Part shown: positions 56,889 to 64,000 of the stretch, piece by piece
How the letters are laid out: each line of letters opens with the position of its first letter
Position numbering within the stretch: position 1 is the stretch's first letter
IMG/VR virus record: IMGVR_UViG_3300027708_000012
Coordinates: 248,001 to 312,000 of that record
Length of the DNA stretch: 64,000 nt
Strand: one strand, 5' to 3'
DNA from: a virus
Position numbers and translations under genes: made by a program
Notes under the pieces: model-generated
Told to the model about the DNA's origin: nothing
Database searches by the model: none
The model's input: only the letters and a program-made list of their open reading frames with translations

Positions 56889-57973
56889 GATTCTTCTTCG
56901 ACTTTTGTTTCTTCGCCGTTACTATTAATATATGTTTCACCAACAGCTAAACGTTCTTCAATTGTAGACTCTTCTAGTTTAACTTCTTCAACTACGATTG
57001 GTGTTTGATCTAATTCACTAATTACAACTGTTGAATCTGCCGTTGTAGTATTATTTGGTACTTCAAATTCTGGACCAGTTTGTATCCACTCACCACCAGG
57101 TTCTCGGACACCTTCAAAGTCTGTTTTAGTTTCTTTAGATTCCTCTACTACAATTGGAGCATTGAAAGCTTCAGTTAATTCATCTGCTTGATCATCAATC
57201 CATGTTTTTTCTTTTTGTTCTCTAGCCCAACCAAATGTCATTTGTGCGGCCAATAGCATGATAACTGCCAGCGGATCAAAGACAACAACAATTAAAATGA
57301 TGATCCAAGTTACAGCACGTTCGAGCATCGACTCGTCTGGTGCTCGATCGTAGATAAATGCCGCGATATACTTAATTGGGCCAACTTCGGCTTCGACCTT
57401 GCGTACTTCTGCACGTATTGGGGCCGCTTCGTCGTTAAGACTTGCAATAAGTTTCTGTTGGGCTTCAATATCTTTGGCAAGCGCAATGCGGTCTTTCTGT
57501 TGACTCTTACGTACAGCGTTGGCTTTGTCCGCACCTTTTTCATCTGTTGAGCGACCCATAATTTGGTCCACCGCTTCATCCATCTGTTTAAGTTGCTTCC
57601 TGTCAGCTTCGATATTCTCTTTGGCTGTTTTGATTTTCTCATCATATATCGCTATCTTACTTCCAACATCACCACTTACTAGTGTTTGATCATTGTGTGC
57701 TTTAGAGAGGAATCCGAAGATACCCATTGATGTAATTAACATTAACACAACTACAGCAATGGTCATGTAATACTTCATGAAACGTGGAACACGTTCCCAA
57801 TTTGCTTTTAACCAAGAGGCACAAACAAGTTTACCTACTTCCAGGGCAGAGCCCATGATAATAATCGGAATAGCGGCAGCAGAAAAAATAGCGGTGAGAC
57901 CTACTACGGAATAGTAAATCGCCACCGCTGAGATTGTTAATCCTGTAAGCAGAAGCAAATAAGCTAATATCAT
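56825..57973 (-). CDS. polytopic membrane protein with acidic tail
   Basis: A 382-residue protein: three to four N-terminal membrane segments (within 1-95), a soluble coiled-coil-like domain (100-190), another membrane segment (about 225-250) and an acidic Glu/Thr-rich cytoplasmic tail. Proteins of this shape recur in large marine phages, without known function. The end contains an A9 tract that opens into another frame. It starts 4 nt after the virion-like gene stop. Confidence 0.68.
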   Translation of the reverse strand: MILAYLLLLTGLTISAVAIYYSVVGLTAIFSAAAIPIIIMGSALEVGKLVCASWLKANWERVPRFMKYYMTIAVVVLMLITSMGIFGFLSKAHNDQTLVSGDVGSKIAIYDEKIKTAKENIEADRKQLKQMDEAVDQIMGRSTDEKGADKANAVRKSQQKDRIALAKDIEAQQKLIASLNDEAAPIRAEVRKVEAEVGPIKYIAAFIYDRAPDESMLERAVTWIIILIVVVFDPLAVIMLLAAQMTFGWAREQKEKTWIDDQADELTEAFNAPIVVEESKETKTDFEGVREPGGEWIQTGPEFEVPNNTTTADSTVVISELDQTPIVVEEVKLEESTIEERLAVGETYINSNGEETKVEEESKKKTYMIKDQTGKIQVKNKE

Positions 57974-57976
57974 TGA

Positions 57977-58585
57977 TTATGCATTAATAACTGTAGTTGT
58001 ATCAATTAATGTTACAGTAACTTTACCAAGTAAAGTGGATTGTGTAACATTGGCGTTTGCTGTAACAGCTTGGTCCGTACCTTCACCAGTAGTTGGATTA
58101 TAAACACGACCCATTTCTGTAGTACCGTTATACAAGCCAAATGCAACTGCGTTTCTAATCACTTTAGCAGTTGTGTCCATAGCAACATTGGCGGCATCGT
58201 TGCCCACTGTTTCAGCACCAATTTTAGCACCAGTCAATGGGATAAATGAATCTCTATCATACTTAACTGTAAAAGTTAATGAAGTTGCTTGTGCATCTGC
58301 ATTAGCTTCAGTAATAGTAACATCTAAAACTTGGCAATCTGCTAGTCCAGACAATTGATTGATTACTTGTTTAAAACGCAAATTACCACGAGCACGACTC
58401 ATTGCATGAGCTGTTGTGCTAGGTAAGCTACCTGCAGGGAAAAAGTCCCATGCATTTGGTGTGCATCCGCCATCTGCATGATTAATATCTGTAGTTGGGA
58501 ACGCTGTTGAATTAGTCATATCAATTGCAACACGGTAAAAGTTTGGCTGTAATTGGTTTGTATCTTGTTGAAATCCTGATGGCAT
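57977..58585 (-). CDS. virion-type hypothetical protein, 202 aa
   Basis: A 202-residue strand-rich protein (FQQDTNQLQPNFYRVAID at start, FNPTTG- and VTVTLID-type strands later), without catalytic motif. A GATAAATA late octamer and AAGGAG site lie upstream, as for phage structural genes. Possible head or tail decoration; function unknown. Confidence 0.65.
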   Translation of the reverse strand: MPSGFQQDTNQLQPNFYRVAIDMTNSTAFPTTDINHADGGCTPNAWDFFPAGSLPSTTAHAMSRARGNLRFKQVINQLSGLADCQVLDVTITEANADAQATSLTFTVKYDRDSFIPLTGAKIGAETVGNDAANVAMDTTAKVIRNAVAFGLYNGTTEMGRVYNPTTGEGTDQAVTANANVTQSTLLGKVTVTLIDTTTVINA

Positions 58586-58608
58586 TATTATGCTCCTTAA
58601 TTATCTAG

Positions 58609-58616
58609 TATTTATC
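58609..58616 (-). promoter_or_regulatory. late promoter octamer
   Basis: GATAAATACT on the minus strand, 23 nt before the ATG at 58585, with AAGGAGC in the leader. Confidence 0.55.
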
Positions 58617-58665
58617 GCAGTAAGCCTAATGTATTATTCTACACTAGACTATGCGCTAAATCAAG

Positions 58666-59007
58666 TTATTTGAATACAATTAATGCTAACATTGCAGCTT
58701 GTACAAAGAACCCTAATCCGATGGTTACAATGTTTAACAAGTCCTTTTGTATAGTAGCTTTTAGAAAAAAGCAGAACAATCCAGCCCAGCTAAAAAGCAC
58801 CATGTCCACAGGGGGCATTTTTTCAGTTAGCCCTGTTAGAACAGCTAGTTCTGTAGGGATTGTTGCCAAATGCAACAAAATTACAGCAACCCAGCCCATT
58901 GTTTCTGCACTTACATGGGGGGCATGTGTTTTGACATTTTCTACCCACAAGTTCAAATCAAAAAAGTTTTGTACACCTGTTTTAATTTTTTCTACAATTG
59001 CGTTCAT
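58666..59007 (-). CDS. small polytopic membrane protein, 113 aa
   Basis: A 113-residue protein with three hydrophobic segments (about 38-58, 70-85 and 93-112). AAGGATT lies before the ATG. Similar small membrane proteins are common in myophages and might be holin-like, but nothing specific is seen. Adjacent to the cell-wall hydrolase. Confidence 0.6.
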   Translation of the reverse strand: MNAIVEKIKTGVQNFFDLNLWVENVKTHAPHVSAETMGWVAVILLHLATIPTELAVLTGLTEKMPPVDMVLFSWAGLFCFFLKATIQKDLLNIVTIGLGFFVQAAMLALIVFK

Positions 59008-59016
59008 TTTTAATCC

Positions 59017-59547
59017 TTAATTATAAAATATATGTCGACCAATTTTTGCCACGGGTTTTTTATTCCAACCTGGATTTATATAATCTCCGTGAAAGTAAAG
59101 TGCTTTCTTTAAATCGGGAAGTCTAAATCCTTCTAACAACACCTTTTTGGCTACTTCCATACTTTCTGTATAAATTGGACCGTTCATAGGTTTTTTGGCG
59201 CTTGGGCCTTCGCAATACCAACTGAACTGGCAAAGTACTTTTTCATATACTATATTTTTTTGGTAAACTACCTTGCAGATATCTCCGGGAAATTGTCCGC
59301 TTTCTGCACGGTTAATTGTTACTTGAGCCACTGCTACTTTACCTTCAAAAGGTTCGTACCCGGCTTCATGATAGATATTACGAGCTAGACAATCTAATTG
59401 AGCTTGTCTCATTTGTGCTGTAATTGGACTCGCTGTTTCTCGAGCTTCTTCTAAATGCTGAAATTTCAGCAAAACTACGTGTTGGACTGTAAGTCCGATT
59501 GCTAGTATAACTAGTAAGTTTACTGCTAATTTGATAATCCGTATCAT
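59017..59547 (-). CDS. SleB/CwlJ-like cell-wall hydrolase
   Basis: A 176-residue protein with a signal-anchor helix (about 5-23) and a Hydrolase_2-type domain: CLARNIYHEAGYEPFEGKVAVAQVTINR with the catalytic Glu of YHEAG, then CQFSWYCEG and ALYFHGDY. It cuts peptidoglycan and could act in lysis. AAAGGAG before Met 59547 favours that start; an upstream ATG at 59712 would add 55 polar residues. Confidence 0.85.
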   Translation of the reverse strand: MIRIIKLAVNLLVILAIGLTVQHVVLLKFQHLEEARETASPITAQMRQAQLDCLARNIYHEAGYEPFEGKVAVAQVTINRAESGQFPGDICKVVYQKNIVYEKVLCQFSWYCEGPSAKKPMNGPIYTESMEVAKKVLLEGFRLPDLKKALYFHGDYINPGWNKKPVAKIGRHIFYN

Positions 59548-59715
59548 TTTTTTCTCCTTTACGGTGGATGAGGTATCGCTACTACCATCATTGATTATTG
59601 CTTGGCTGTGTTTGTTTCTCCTTTTAGTAGCCTTGCCCTCTAAATCTTTAGTGGACAATATATAGTTATCCTCTGCTGACAACGGTAAACAACTATTATT
59701 ATTGTCGACCATGCT

Positions 59716-60105
59716 TTAACGCCTCATACGAGCGATATCAACTGCTTCCTCATCGCTAAAAATTGGCACGGCATTGCTTTTGTGCATGGTTGCAATACCT
59801 TTTACCTTGGTTCCTGTATAAACTTTTGGTGCAGACAAAGTAGCATTACCGCCGGTGTCTACACTTTTGAGATGAGATGTAGTATCACGACCTTCGGGAA
59901 TTTTCAAACTATAATGCCCACTCAAACTGGGTGCTTTCAAAGCACGAGTACGTTTCTTTTCTTCTGCCTCGATGCCCCATTTCTTTTGGAGCTCTTTCCA
60001 AGATTCGTCCAATTCTCTAGCCTTTCGTGCGTGTTCTGCCGATGCGAATTTCTGTTTGCCCTTCTTCTTGCCATTAAGGCTAAGACTAGGGTGATGCAAA
60101 TGCAT
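59716..60105 (-). CDS. hypothetical protein, 129 aa
   Basis: A 129-residue basic protein. A Lys-rich helix (ASAEHARKARELDESWKEL) precedes a C-terminal conserved-looking segment (VYTGTKVKGIATMHKSNAVPIF). GGAG lies about 12 nt before the ATG, and a perfect sigma70 promoter is upstream at 60143-60171. Function unknown. Confidence 0.65.
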   Translation of the reverse strand: MHLHHPSLSLNGKKKGKQKFASAEHARKARELDESWKELQKKWGIEAEEKKRTRALKAPSLSGHYSLKIPEGRDTTSHLKSVDTGGNATLSAPKVYTGTKVKGIATMHKSNAVPIFSDEEAVDIARMRR

Positions 60106-60142
60106 ACTCAAAATATTCTCCAAAAGTTATAACAATACTAGT

Positions 60143-60171
60143 ATTATACTAGATTATACTATTACTGTCAA
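60143..60171 (-). promoter_or_regulatory. consensus sigma70 promoter
   Basis: TTGACA (60171-60166), 17-nt spacer, TATAAT (60148-60143). Confidence 0.87.
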
Positions 60172-60177
60172 ACAGGT

Positions 60178-60504
60178 TTATACTCGAAAACTTTCACCGC
60201 AACCGCAACGGTCACGTTCATTTGGATTGATAAAATCAAATCCTTCATTGAGTCCATTGCGGACCCAGTCCATTGTTAGTCCGTTTAAGTAGACAAATGA
60301 CTTTTCATCTACTAATACTACAAAATCATTTTGAGCAAAGTTGATTACTCCAACTTCATGTTCGTAGCTGTCTACATATTCTAGAACATATGCTAATCCG
60401 CTACATCCAGTGGTTCTAACACCTATGCGTATTCCAACGCCTTTACCACGACGTTCTAAAGTTTGTTTAATTTTTTTACTTGCCGTGTTGGTTATATTAA
60501 TCAT
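60178..60504 (-). CDS. iscA: A-type iron-sulfur carrier (IscA/ErpA-like)
   Basis: A 108-residue protein with TTGCSGLAY (first Cys) and DRCGCGESF (last two Cys), the three ligands of A-type carriers. It passes Fe-S clusters from IscU to apoproteins. It overlaps the halogenase gene by 8 nt, with IscU on the other side. Confidence 0.92.
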   Translation of the reverse strand: MINITNTASKKIKQTLERRGKGVGIRIGVRTTGCSGLAYVLEYVDSYEHEVGVINFAQNDFVVLVDEKSFVYLNGLTMDWVRNGLNEGFDFINPNERDRCGCGESFRV

Positions 60505-61642
60505 TTATTAAATTATTTAATCTTGGATATAAATCTAAGTTTCCTAAATTTAATTTTAAATTCCAATATTCCCACATTGCATATTGAATTTCAAATGCAG
60601 GGACACTTGGATCAATAATTTTTAATAACTCTCTAAACTTAGGATCTTCTGCTTTTGATAATATATGATTGTATGCCGATAGTCTAGCATGTTTCCAAAA
60701 TGCAGTATTATATTTGTTTGAACTAAAATAATGCAATAAAATTATTGTTTCAATTTCTGAAACTAGTTGGAGGAAATAATTATTAACCGCCTCAACCGGG
60801 ACATTATTATTCCATTGATCATAGGCAAGTTGCTGAACTTTAGTAGAAAGCCATAATGGAGTAGTTTCCATAGGTTCTAAAAACATACTTGCACTACCAT
60901 TGTATACTATTCGTTTAGTAAAATTTTCTTTACGAAAGTAATTTTTCCAAGAAAATGTGCCAGTGTTCTCGCTAGGTATTAATTGGTATTCTTCAAAGAC
61001 ATTAACAACATCGTCTTTGATGTCATCGACATTATTAATATCTGTATTATATACATACCCAACAGCACACCTGTTTTGCAACGGTACACAAAACACCCAC
61101 CCGTATGGTCTAGCAATAGTCAGTGTTTCATTAAACTTAGGGTAATCCCAGTAACACTGAGTTATATAAGCGCCGTTTACTGGGATTGAACTAGTAGTCG
61201 AATAATCATCAAAATTTGTTGGCCTGCCTGAACAATCAATTACAAAGTCAGAATCTATATCTTCATTTGCAATATTTTTATCAATAAGTTTTATTCTTGG
61301 ATTAGTCGATGCATAGTTAACTATATATTCTTGTAGTTTAACAGCATTAAAATGATATCCTACAGCAGGTGGTGCAAAATAATTTAAAATAGGTTTTTCT
61401 GAAAACCCAATTTTTTTAACACCTGTTTTAAAAGTACCATCTATTAAATGCAAATCACTATGTGTAAATCCAAATAAATCGTGAAGCTGTTGTGTAAATC
61501 CAACAAAGCCGCCTTCACCTACTGGTTGCGGCTTTATATTGCTGTCAAAGTACCAGTCTATTTCCCAATCGGTGTATTTTAGAAAATGTCCCACATTCAT
61601 GCAACCTGCGGTGCCTTTTCCAACTATGGCTAATTTTTTCAT
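60497..61642 (-). CDS. flavin-dependent halogenase-like protein (tryptophan halogenase family)
   Basis: A 381-residue FAD-binding protein with the dinucleotide motif GKGTAG (residues 8-13), PVGEGG and FVIDCSG, a family layout of flavin halogenases. The second signature WxWxIP appears as YGWVFCVPL, and a catalytic lysine in the usual position is not obvious. Shorter than bacterial enzymes (about 500-550). Related proteins are known from marine phages. Substrate unknown. Starts in an ATGA overlap with IscU. Confidence 0.72.
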   Translation of the reverse strand: MKKLAIVGKGTAGCMNVGHFLKYTDWEIDWYFDSNIKPQPVGEGGFVGFTQQLHDLFGFTHSDLHLIDGTFKTGVKKIGFSEKPILNYFAPPAVGYHFNAVKLQEYIVNYASTNPRIKLIDKNIANEDIDSDFVIDCSGRPTNFDDYSTTSSIPVNGAYITQCYWDYPKFNETLTIARPYGWVFCVPLQNRCAVGYVYNTDINNVDDIKDDVVNVFEEYQLIPSENTGTFSWKNYFRKENFTKRIVYNGSASMFLEPMETTPLWLSTKVQQLAYDQWNNNVPVEAVNNYFLQLVSEIETIILLHYFSSNKYNTAFWKHARLSAYNHILSKAEDPKFRELLKIIDPSVPAFEIQYAMWEYWNLKLNLGNLDLYPRLNNLIND

Positions 61643-62019
61643 TTGTGTTTTTCTTTATAGTCTGCTATTGCAGCTTTGATAGCATCTTCTGCTAGAATTG
61701 AACAATGTATCTTTACAGGCGGGAGTGCAAGCTCTTCTGCGATCTGGGAGTTTTTAAGGTTAACAGCATCATTAATATGCATACCCTTAACCCACTCTGT
61801 AACCAACGACGAACTGGCGATTGCTGAACCGCATCCATATGTCTTGAAACGAGCATCTCTAATAATACCATCTTTGTCTACCTTTATTTGTAGTTTCATT
61901 ACATCACCGCAGGCTGGTGCTCCAACCATTCCAGTTCCTATACCATCTTCATCTTTGGCAAAAGAACCTACATTTCGGGGATTTTCGTAATGATCTATTA
62001 CCTTGTCTGAATATGCCAT
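61639..62019 (-). CDS. iscU: iron-sulfur scaffold IscU
   Basis: A 126-residue protein with three cluster-binding cysteines (GAPACGD, YGCGSAIASSS and HCSILAEDAI) and the IscU length. It assembles [2Fe-2S] and [4Fe-4S] clusters with a cysteine desulfurase, which is not seen in the window and would come from the host. Confidence 0.95.
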   Translation of the reverse strand: MAYSDKVIDHYENPRNVGSFAKDEDGIGTGMVGAPACGDVMKLQIKVDKDGIIRDARFKTYGCGSAIASSSLVTEWVKGMHINDAVNLKNSQIAEELALPPVKIHCSILAEDAIKAAIADYKEKHK

Positions 62020-62024
62020 TGTAA

Positions 62025-63659
62025 TTAACCTTTTGTTATTAATTTATTTACCTCGGGGAGATAAAGGTATTTAATTCCTGATCTCCTCAAAGTGCTTAAT
62101 GCATCATCAATTGTTTCTACTAAGGGTTCTCCTCCTAAATTAAAACTAGTATTAAATAAAATTGGAACACCAGTTTGATTATTAAACTCAGTTATCAAAT
62201 TATAAAAATGAAAATTTTGTTCAATATTAATTGTTTGTACTCGACACGTATTATCCACATGTACAATGCTTGGTATTTGATTTTTCTTATTTTCTAAAAC
62301 ATTCACAGCATACATCATAAATGGACTGTTAGACGTGTTACGCATATCAAACCATTCGTGTACATGCTCTTCTAATACAGTTCCGGCAAACGGCCTGTAC
62401 CATTCTCTTCCTTTTACACGATTAACAATGTCTTTACCTTGTTGTACTCTAGGGTCGAACAAAATACTACGATTGCCTAATGCACGAGGTCCAGCTTCTG
62501 AACCTCCTTGAAATATAGCTACTATATTTTCAGAAACTAATAGATTAACAATGTCCGAGTAACTAACTGTTTGCTCAGTTTCATTTGATTCTAATTTATA
62601 ATTGTAACTAGGAGTTGGACCTAGACAAAAAGATAATTGTTTATTTGGAGTCGTATTATTAGTAGTACTATAATAAGCCAGTTTAGCTATACCTATACTT
62701 TGCCCCCCATCGTGCGCAGGAGGGTCTATGAATACATTAACGTCTTTAGGAATGTGTTTTAAATATTCATAATTAGCTACACAATTTAATGCATAGCCGC
62801 CTGATATTACTAAATTTTTAGAATTGGATAATTTAAGTGCGGTTAAAATTAAATCAGTGGCTACTGATTGAGTAGATTGCTGTACAGCATAACAAAGATT
62901 GGCCGCATCATATTGTTCTACTTCGTCAAGGAATGGCGCAGCATACATTGCTGTATTAGGCCTAAACAACTGTTTGTTAGGTGTTTTTTTACCGTTAACA
63001 GTTACATATATTTGTGGAATAGTTTCATCGTTCTTTCCGTACGAACTTAATCCCATTGCCTTGCCGCACTCTAAATTTGTATGCCCTAAAGCAATACTTA
63101 GTGCAGAGTATATACTGGCAATACCTTGCTCATTAGCAAAGACTTTTTCTTCGTGAAACTTAGTAAGTTGATTATAGTTATTTCCAAACTTTTTATATAT
63201 AGATGTAAATGTTTTTGGAAATTTTGCTAGATATATGCTTTCAACTTCGTATCCGGCTTTGCCAGCTTGGTCTAATTCGATATATTTTCCAGCAGCATCT
63301 ATAACTACACATACCGCTTGGTCAAAACCAGAACTATAAAATCCACTGGTTGCATGATATAGATGATGCTCACCATTATTAAACACTTGCCTGTGATTGT
63401 CAATTAATCCAAGTTTTAAGGCAAATTTAATAAACGGGCCTGCTTCATTTGTAGTATCTGATGACCCTACAGATATGGCTAGACAATCTACTTTATTCGT
63501 GTATTCAAGAACTTTAAGTAGTCCTAAGAATGGACTATCGTCGTATTTTTTTCGACTTAGTCTTTCTTCTTCTACATAAAAAACAATATTACCATTTTTA
63601 AGTAAACAAGTAGATGCGTTATGCCCTGTACTTATACCTACAATCCAGTTGTCACGCAT
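62025..63659 (-). CDS. carbamoyltransferase (NodU/TobZ/CmcH family)
   Basis: A 544-residue two-domain enzyme. The N-terminal Kae1-like domain has GISTGHNAS, YVEEERLSRKKYD and EHHLYHATSGFY, and the C-terminal YrdC-like domain has GGSEAGPRALGNRSIL and FNTSFNLGGEP. It transfers a carbamoyl group from carbamoyl phosphate via carbamoyl-AMP to a hydroxyl of a sugar or secondary metabolite. Its acceptor is unknown. Ends 6 nt before iscU. Confidence 0.92.
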   Translation of the reverse strand: MRDNWIVGISTGHNASTCLLKNGNIVFYVEEERLSRKKYDDSPFLGLLKVLEYTNKVDCLAISVGSSDTTNEAGPFIKFALKLGLIDNHRQVFNNGEHHLYHATSGFYSSGFDQAVCVVIDAAGKYIELDQAGKAGYEVESIYLAKFPKTFTSIYKKFGNNYNQLTKFHEEKVFANEQGIASIYSALSIALGHTNLECGKAMGLSSYGKNDETIPQIYVTVNGKKTPNKQLFRPNTAMYAAPFLDEVEQYDAANLCYAVQQSTQSVATDLILTALKLSNSKNLVISGGYALNCVANYEYLKHIPKDVNVFIDPPAHDGGQSIGIAKLAYYSTTNNTTPNKQLSFCLGPTPSYNYKLESNETEQTVSYSDIVNLLVSENIVAIFQGGSEAGPRALGNRSILFDPRVQQGKDIVNRVKGREWYRPFAGTVLEEHVHEWFDMRNTSNSPFMMYAVNVLENKKNQIPSIVHVDNTCRVQTINIEQNFHFYNLITEFNNQTGVPILFNTSFNLGGEPLVETIDDALSTLRRSGIKYLYLPEVNKLITKG

Positions 63660-63672
63660 TTACTCGCTCATA

Positions 63673-63984
63673 TTAATTTGGTACTGCTACGATTTTTCTA
63701 GTATTAGTTTGTGGATCGATCATTTCTTCCCAATGATATCCTAATGGCGGTGTTTGCACATAGGGTTGAGGTTGTTGTATAATTACAGGCGGTTGTTGAA
63801 CAACAACTTGCTGATTGGCACGATTAATTTCGTAACCAATTACTCCACCAATAATTAACGGTGCAACCCAATTACCGCCACTGTAATAACCACCACCACG
63901 ATAGTAACCACCATGATGGTGCCATTGTGCGTTAGCCGACCCTACTACTGCCAATAATGACAAAGCTAAAATTAACTTTTTCAT
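63673..63984 (-). CDS. secreted Gly/His-rich protein, 103 aa
   Basis: A 103-residue protein with a clear signal peptide (MKKLILALSLLAVVGSANAQ), then WHHHGGYYRGGGYYSGG, a glycine-zipper-like hydrophobic stretch (WVAPLIIGGVIGYEI) and Gln/Pro-rich tail. Such proteins are found in bacterial and phage genomes without firm function; the Gly zipper could insert in the outer membrane. AAAGGAG precedes the ATG. Confidence 0.78.
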   Translation of the reverse strand: MKKLILALSLLAVVGSANAQWHHHGGYYRGGGYYSGGNWVAPLIIGGVIGYEINRANQQVVVQQPPVIIQQPQPYVQTPPLGYHWEEMIDPQTNTRKIVAVPN

Positions 63985-64000
63985 AATATACTCCTTTAAG

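Noticed and set aside
59548-59712. 55-residue N-terminal extension of the cell-wall hydrolase
   Set aside because: A strong AAAGGAG precedes the internal Met and a signal anchor follows it; the extension is polar and lacks a ribosome-binding site. It could still be a small separate ORF.
1-64000. Bacterial chromosome or plasmid origin
   Set aside because: Tail genes, late-promoter octamers, the gene density and absence of housekeeping operons favour a phage; transporter and DnaK genes are better read as acquired.

Overview
The window looks like part of the genome of a large tailed bacteriophage (jumbo-myophage type) that infects a Gram-negative, probably freshwater or marine proteobacterium. 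The phage reading rests on several things: T4-like late-promoter octamers (TATAAATA and close variants) in front of many genes; a tail fibre protein, a tail-associated lysozyme and other virion-like proteins; dense coding with many small hypothetical genes; ATGA and TAATG stop/start overlaps; and no ribosomal RNA or housekeeping operons. The DNA is AT-rich. ADP-heptose genes, an LpxH-like phosphoesterase and an outer-membrane barrel point to an LPS-bearing host. A circularly permuted tmRNA whose tag ends ANDAEFALAA fits alpha- or betaproteobacterial ssrA history. The host assignment is inference.

Layout. 1-9 kb: late-type genes including a Rieske oxygenase, a PP-loop amidotransferase-like protein, two fatty-acid desaturases, five 2OG-Fe(II) oxygenase-like proteins, two acetyltransferase-like proteins and a tail fibre. 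9-13 kb: minus-strand early genes (phosphoesterase, tyrosine-phosphatase-like protein, P-loop kinase, Ro60-like vWA protein) with consensus sigma70 promoters. 13-28 kb: a tRNA archipelago of 29 tRNA genes that covers all 20 amino acids. It is interleaved with nine more 2OG oxygenases, three methyltransferases, a parvulin, the RNA polymerase omega subunit, an ADP-heptose operon and several long structured spacer RNAs closed by 18-23 bp stems, some ending flush with tRNA ends. 28-36 kb: a QueC-nucleotidyltransferase fusion, a secreted beta-barrel, a helicase plus two DNA methylases operon, the permuted tmRNA and a cold-shock protein. 36-50 kb: a third desaturase, tail lysozyme, a glycosyltransferase, an LpxH-like enzyme, Gln- and Asn-rich secreted proteins, and an amino-acid binding protein/symporter/racemase operon. 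50-56 kb: bilin pigment genes (heme oxygenase and a PcyX-like reductase), ClpS, Hsp20, DnaK, MazG-like, DEDD exonuclease and ribosomal protein bS21. 56-64 kb: membrane and virion-like proteins, a SleB-like hydrolase, IscA, a flavin halogenase, IscU, a carbamoyltransferase and a secreted Gly/His-rich protein.

Three themes tie the genes together. First, translation takeover and quality control: a tRNA set for all 20 amino acids, bS21, tmRNA, ClpS, DnaK, Hsp20 and PpiC. Second, iron- and O2-dependent chemistry: 14 2OG-oxygenase-like genes, three desaturases, a Rieske enzyme, a halogenase, heme oxygenase and bilin reductase, with IscU/IscA that could supply Fe-S clusters. Third, RNA structure: repeated long-stem spacer RNAs with tRNA-like arms, a three-copy covarying hairpin element and a Ro60-like protein. 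Early genes and tRNAs use near-perfect TTGACA-17-TATAAT promoters. Late genes use TATAAATA-type octamers, several only 4-7 nt from the ATG, which suggests leaderless late mRNAs.
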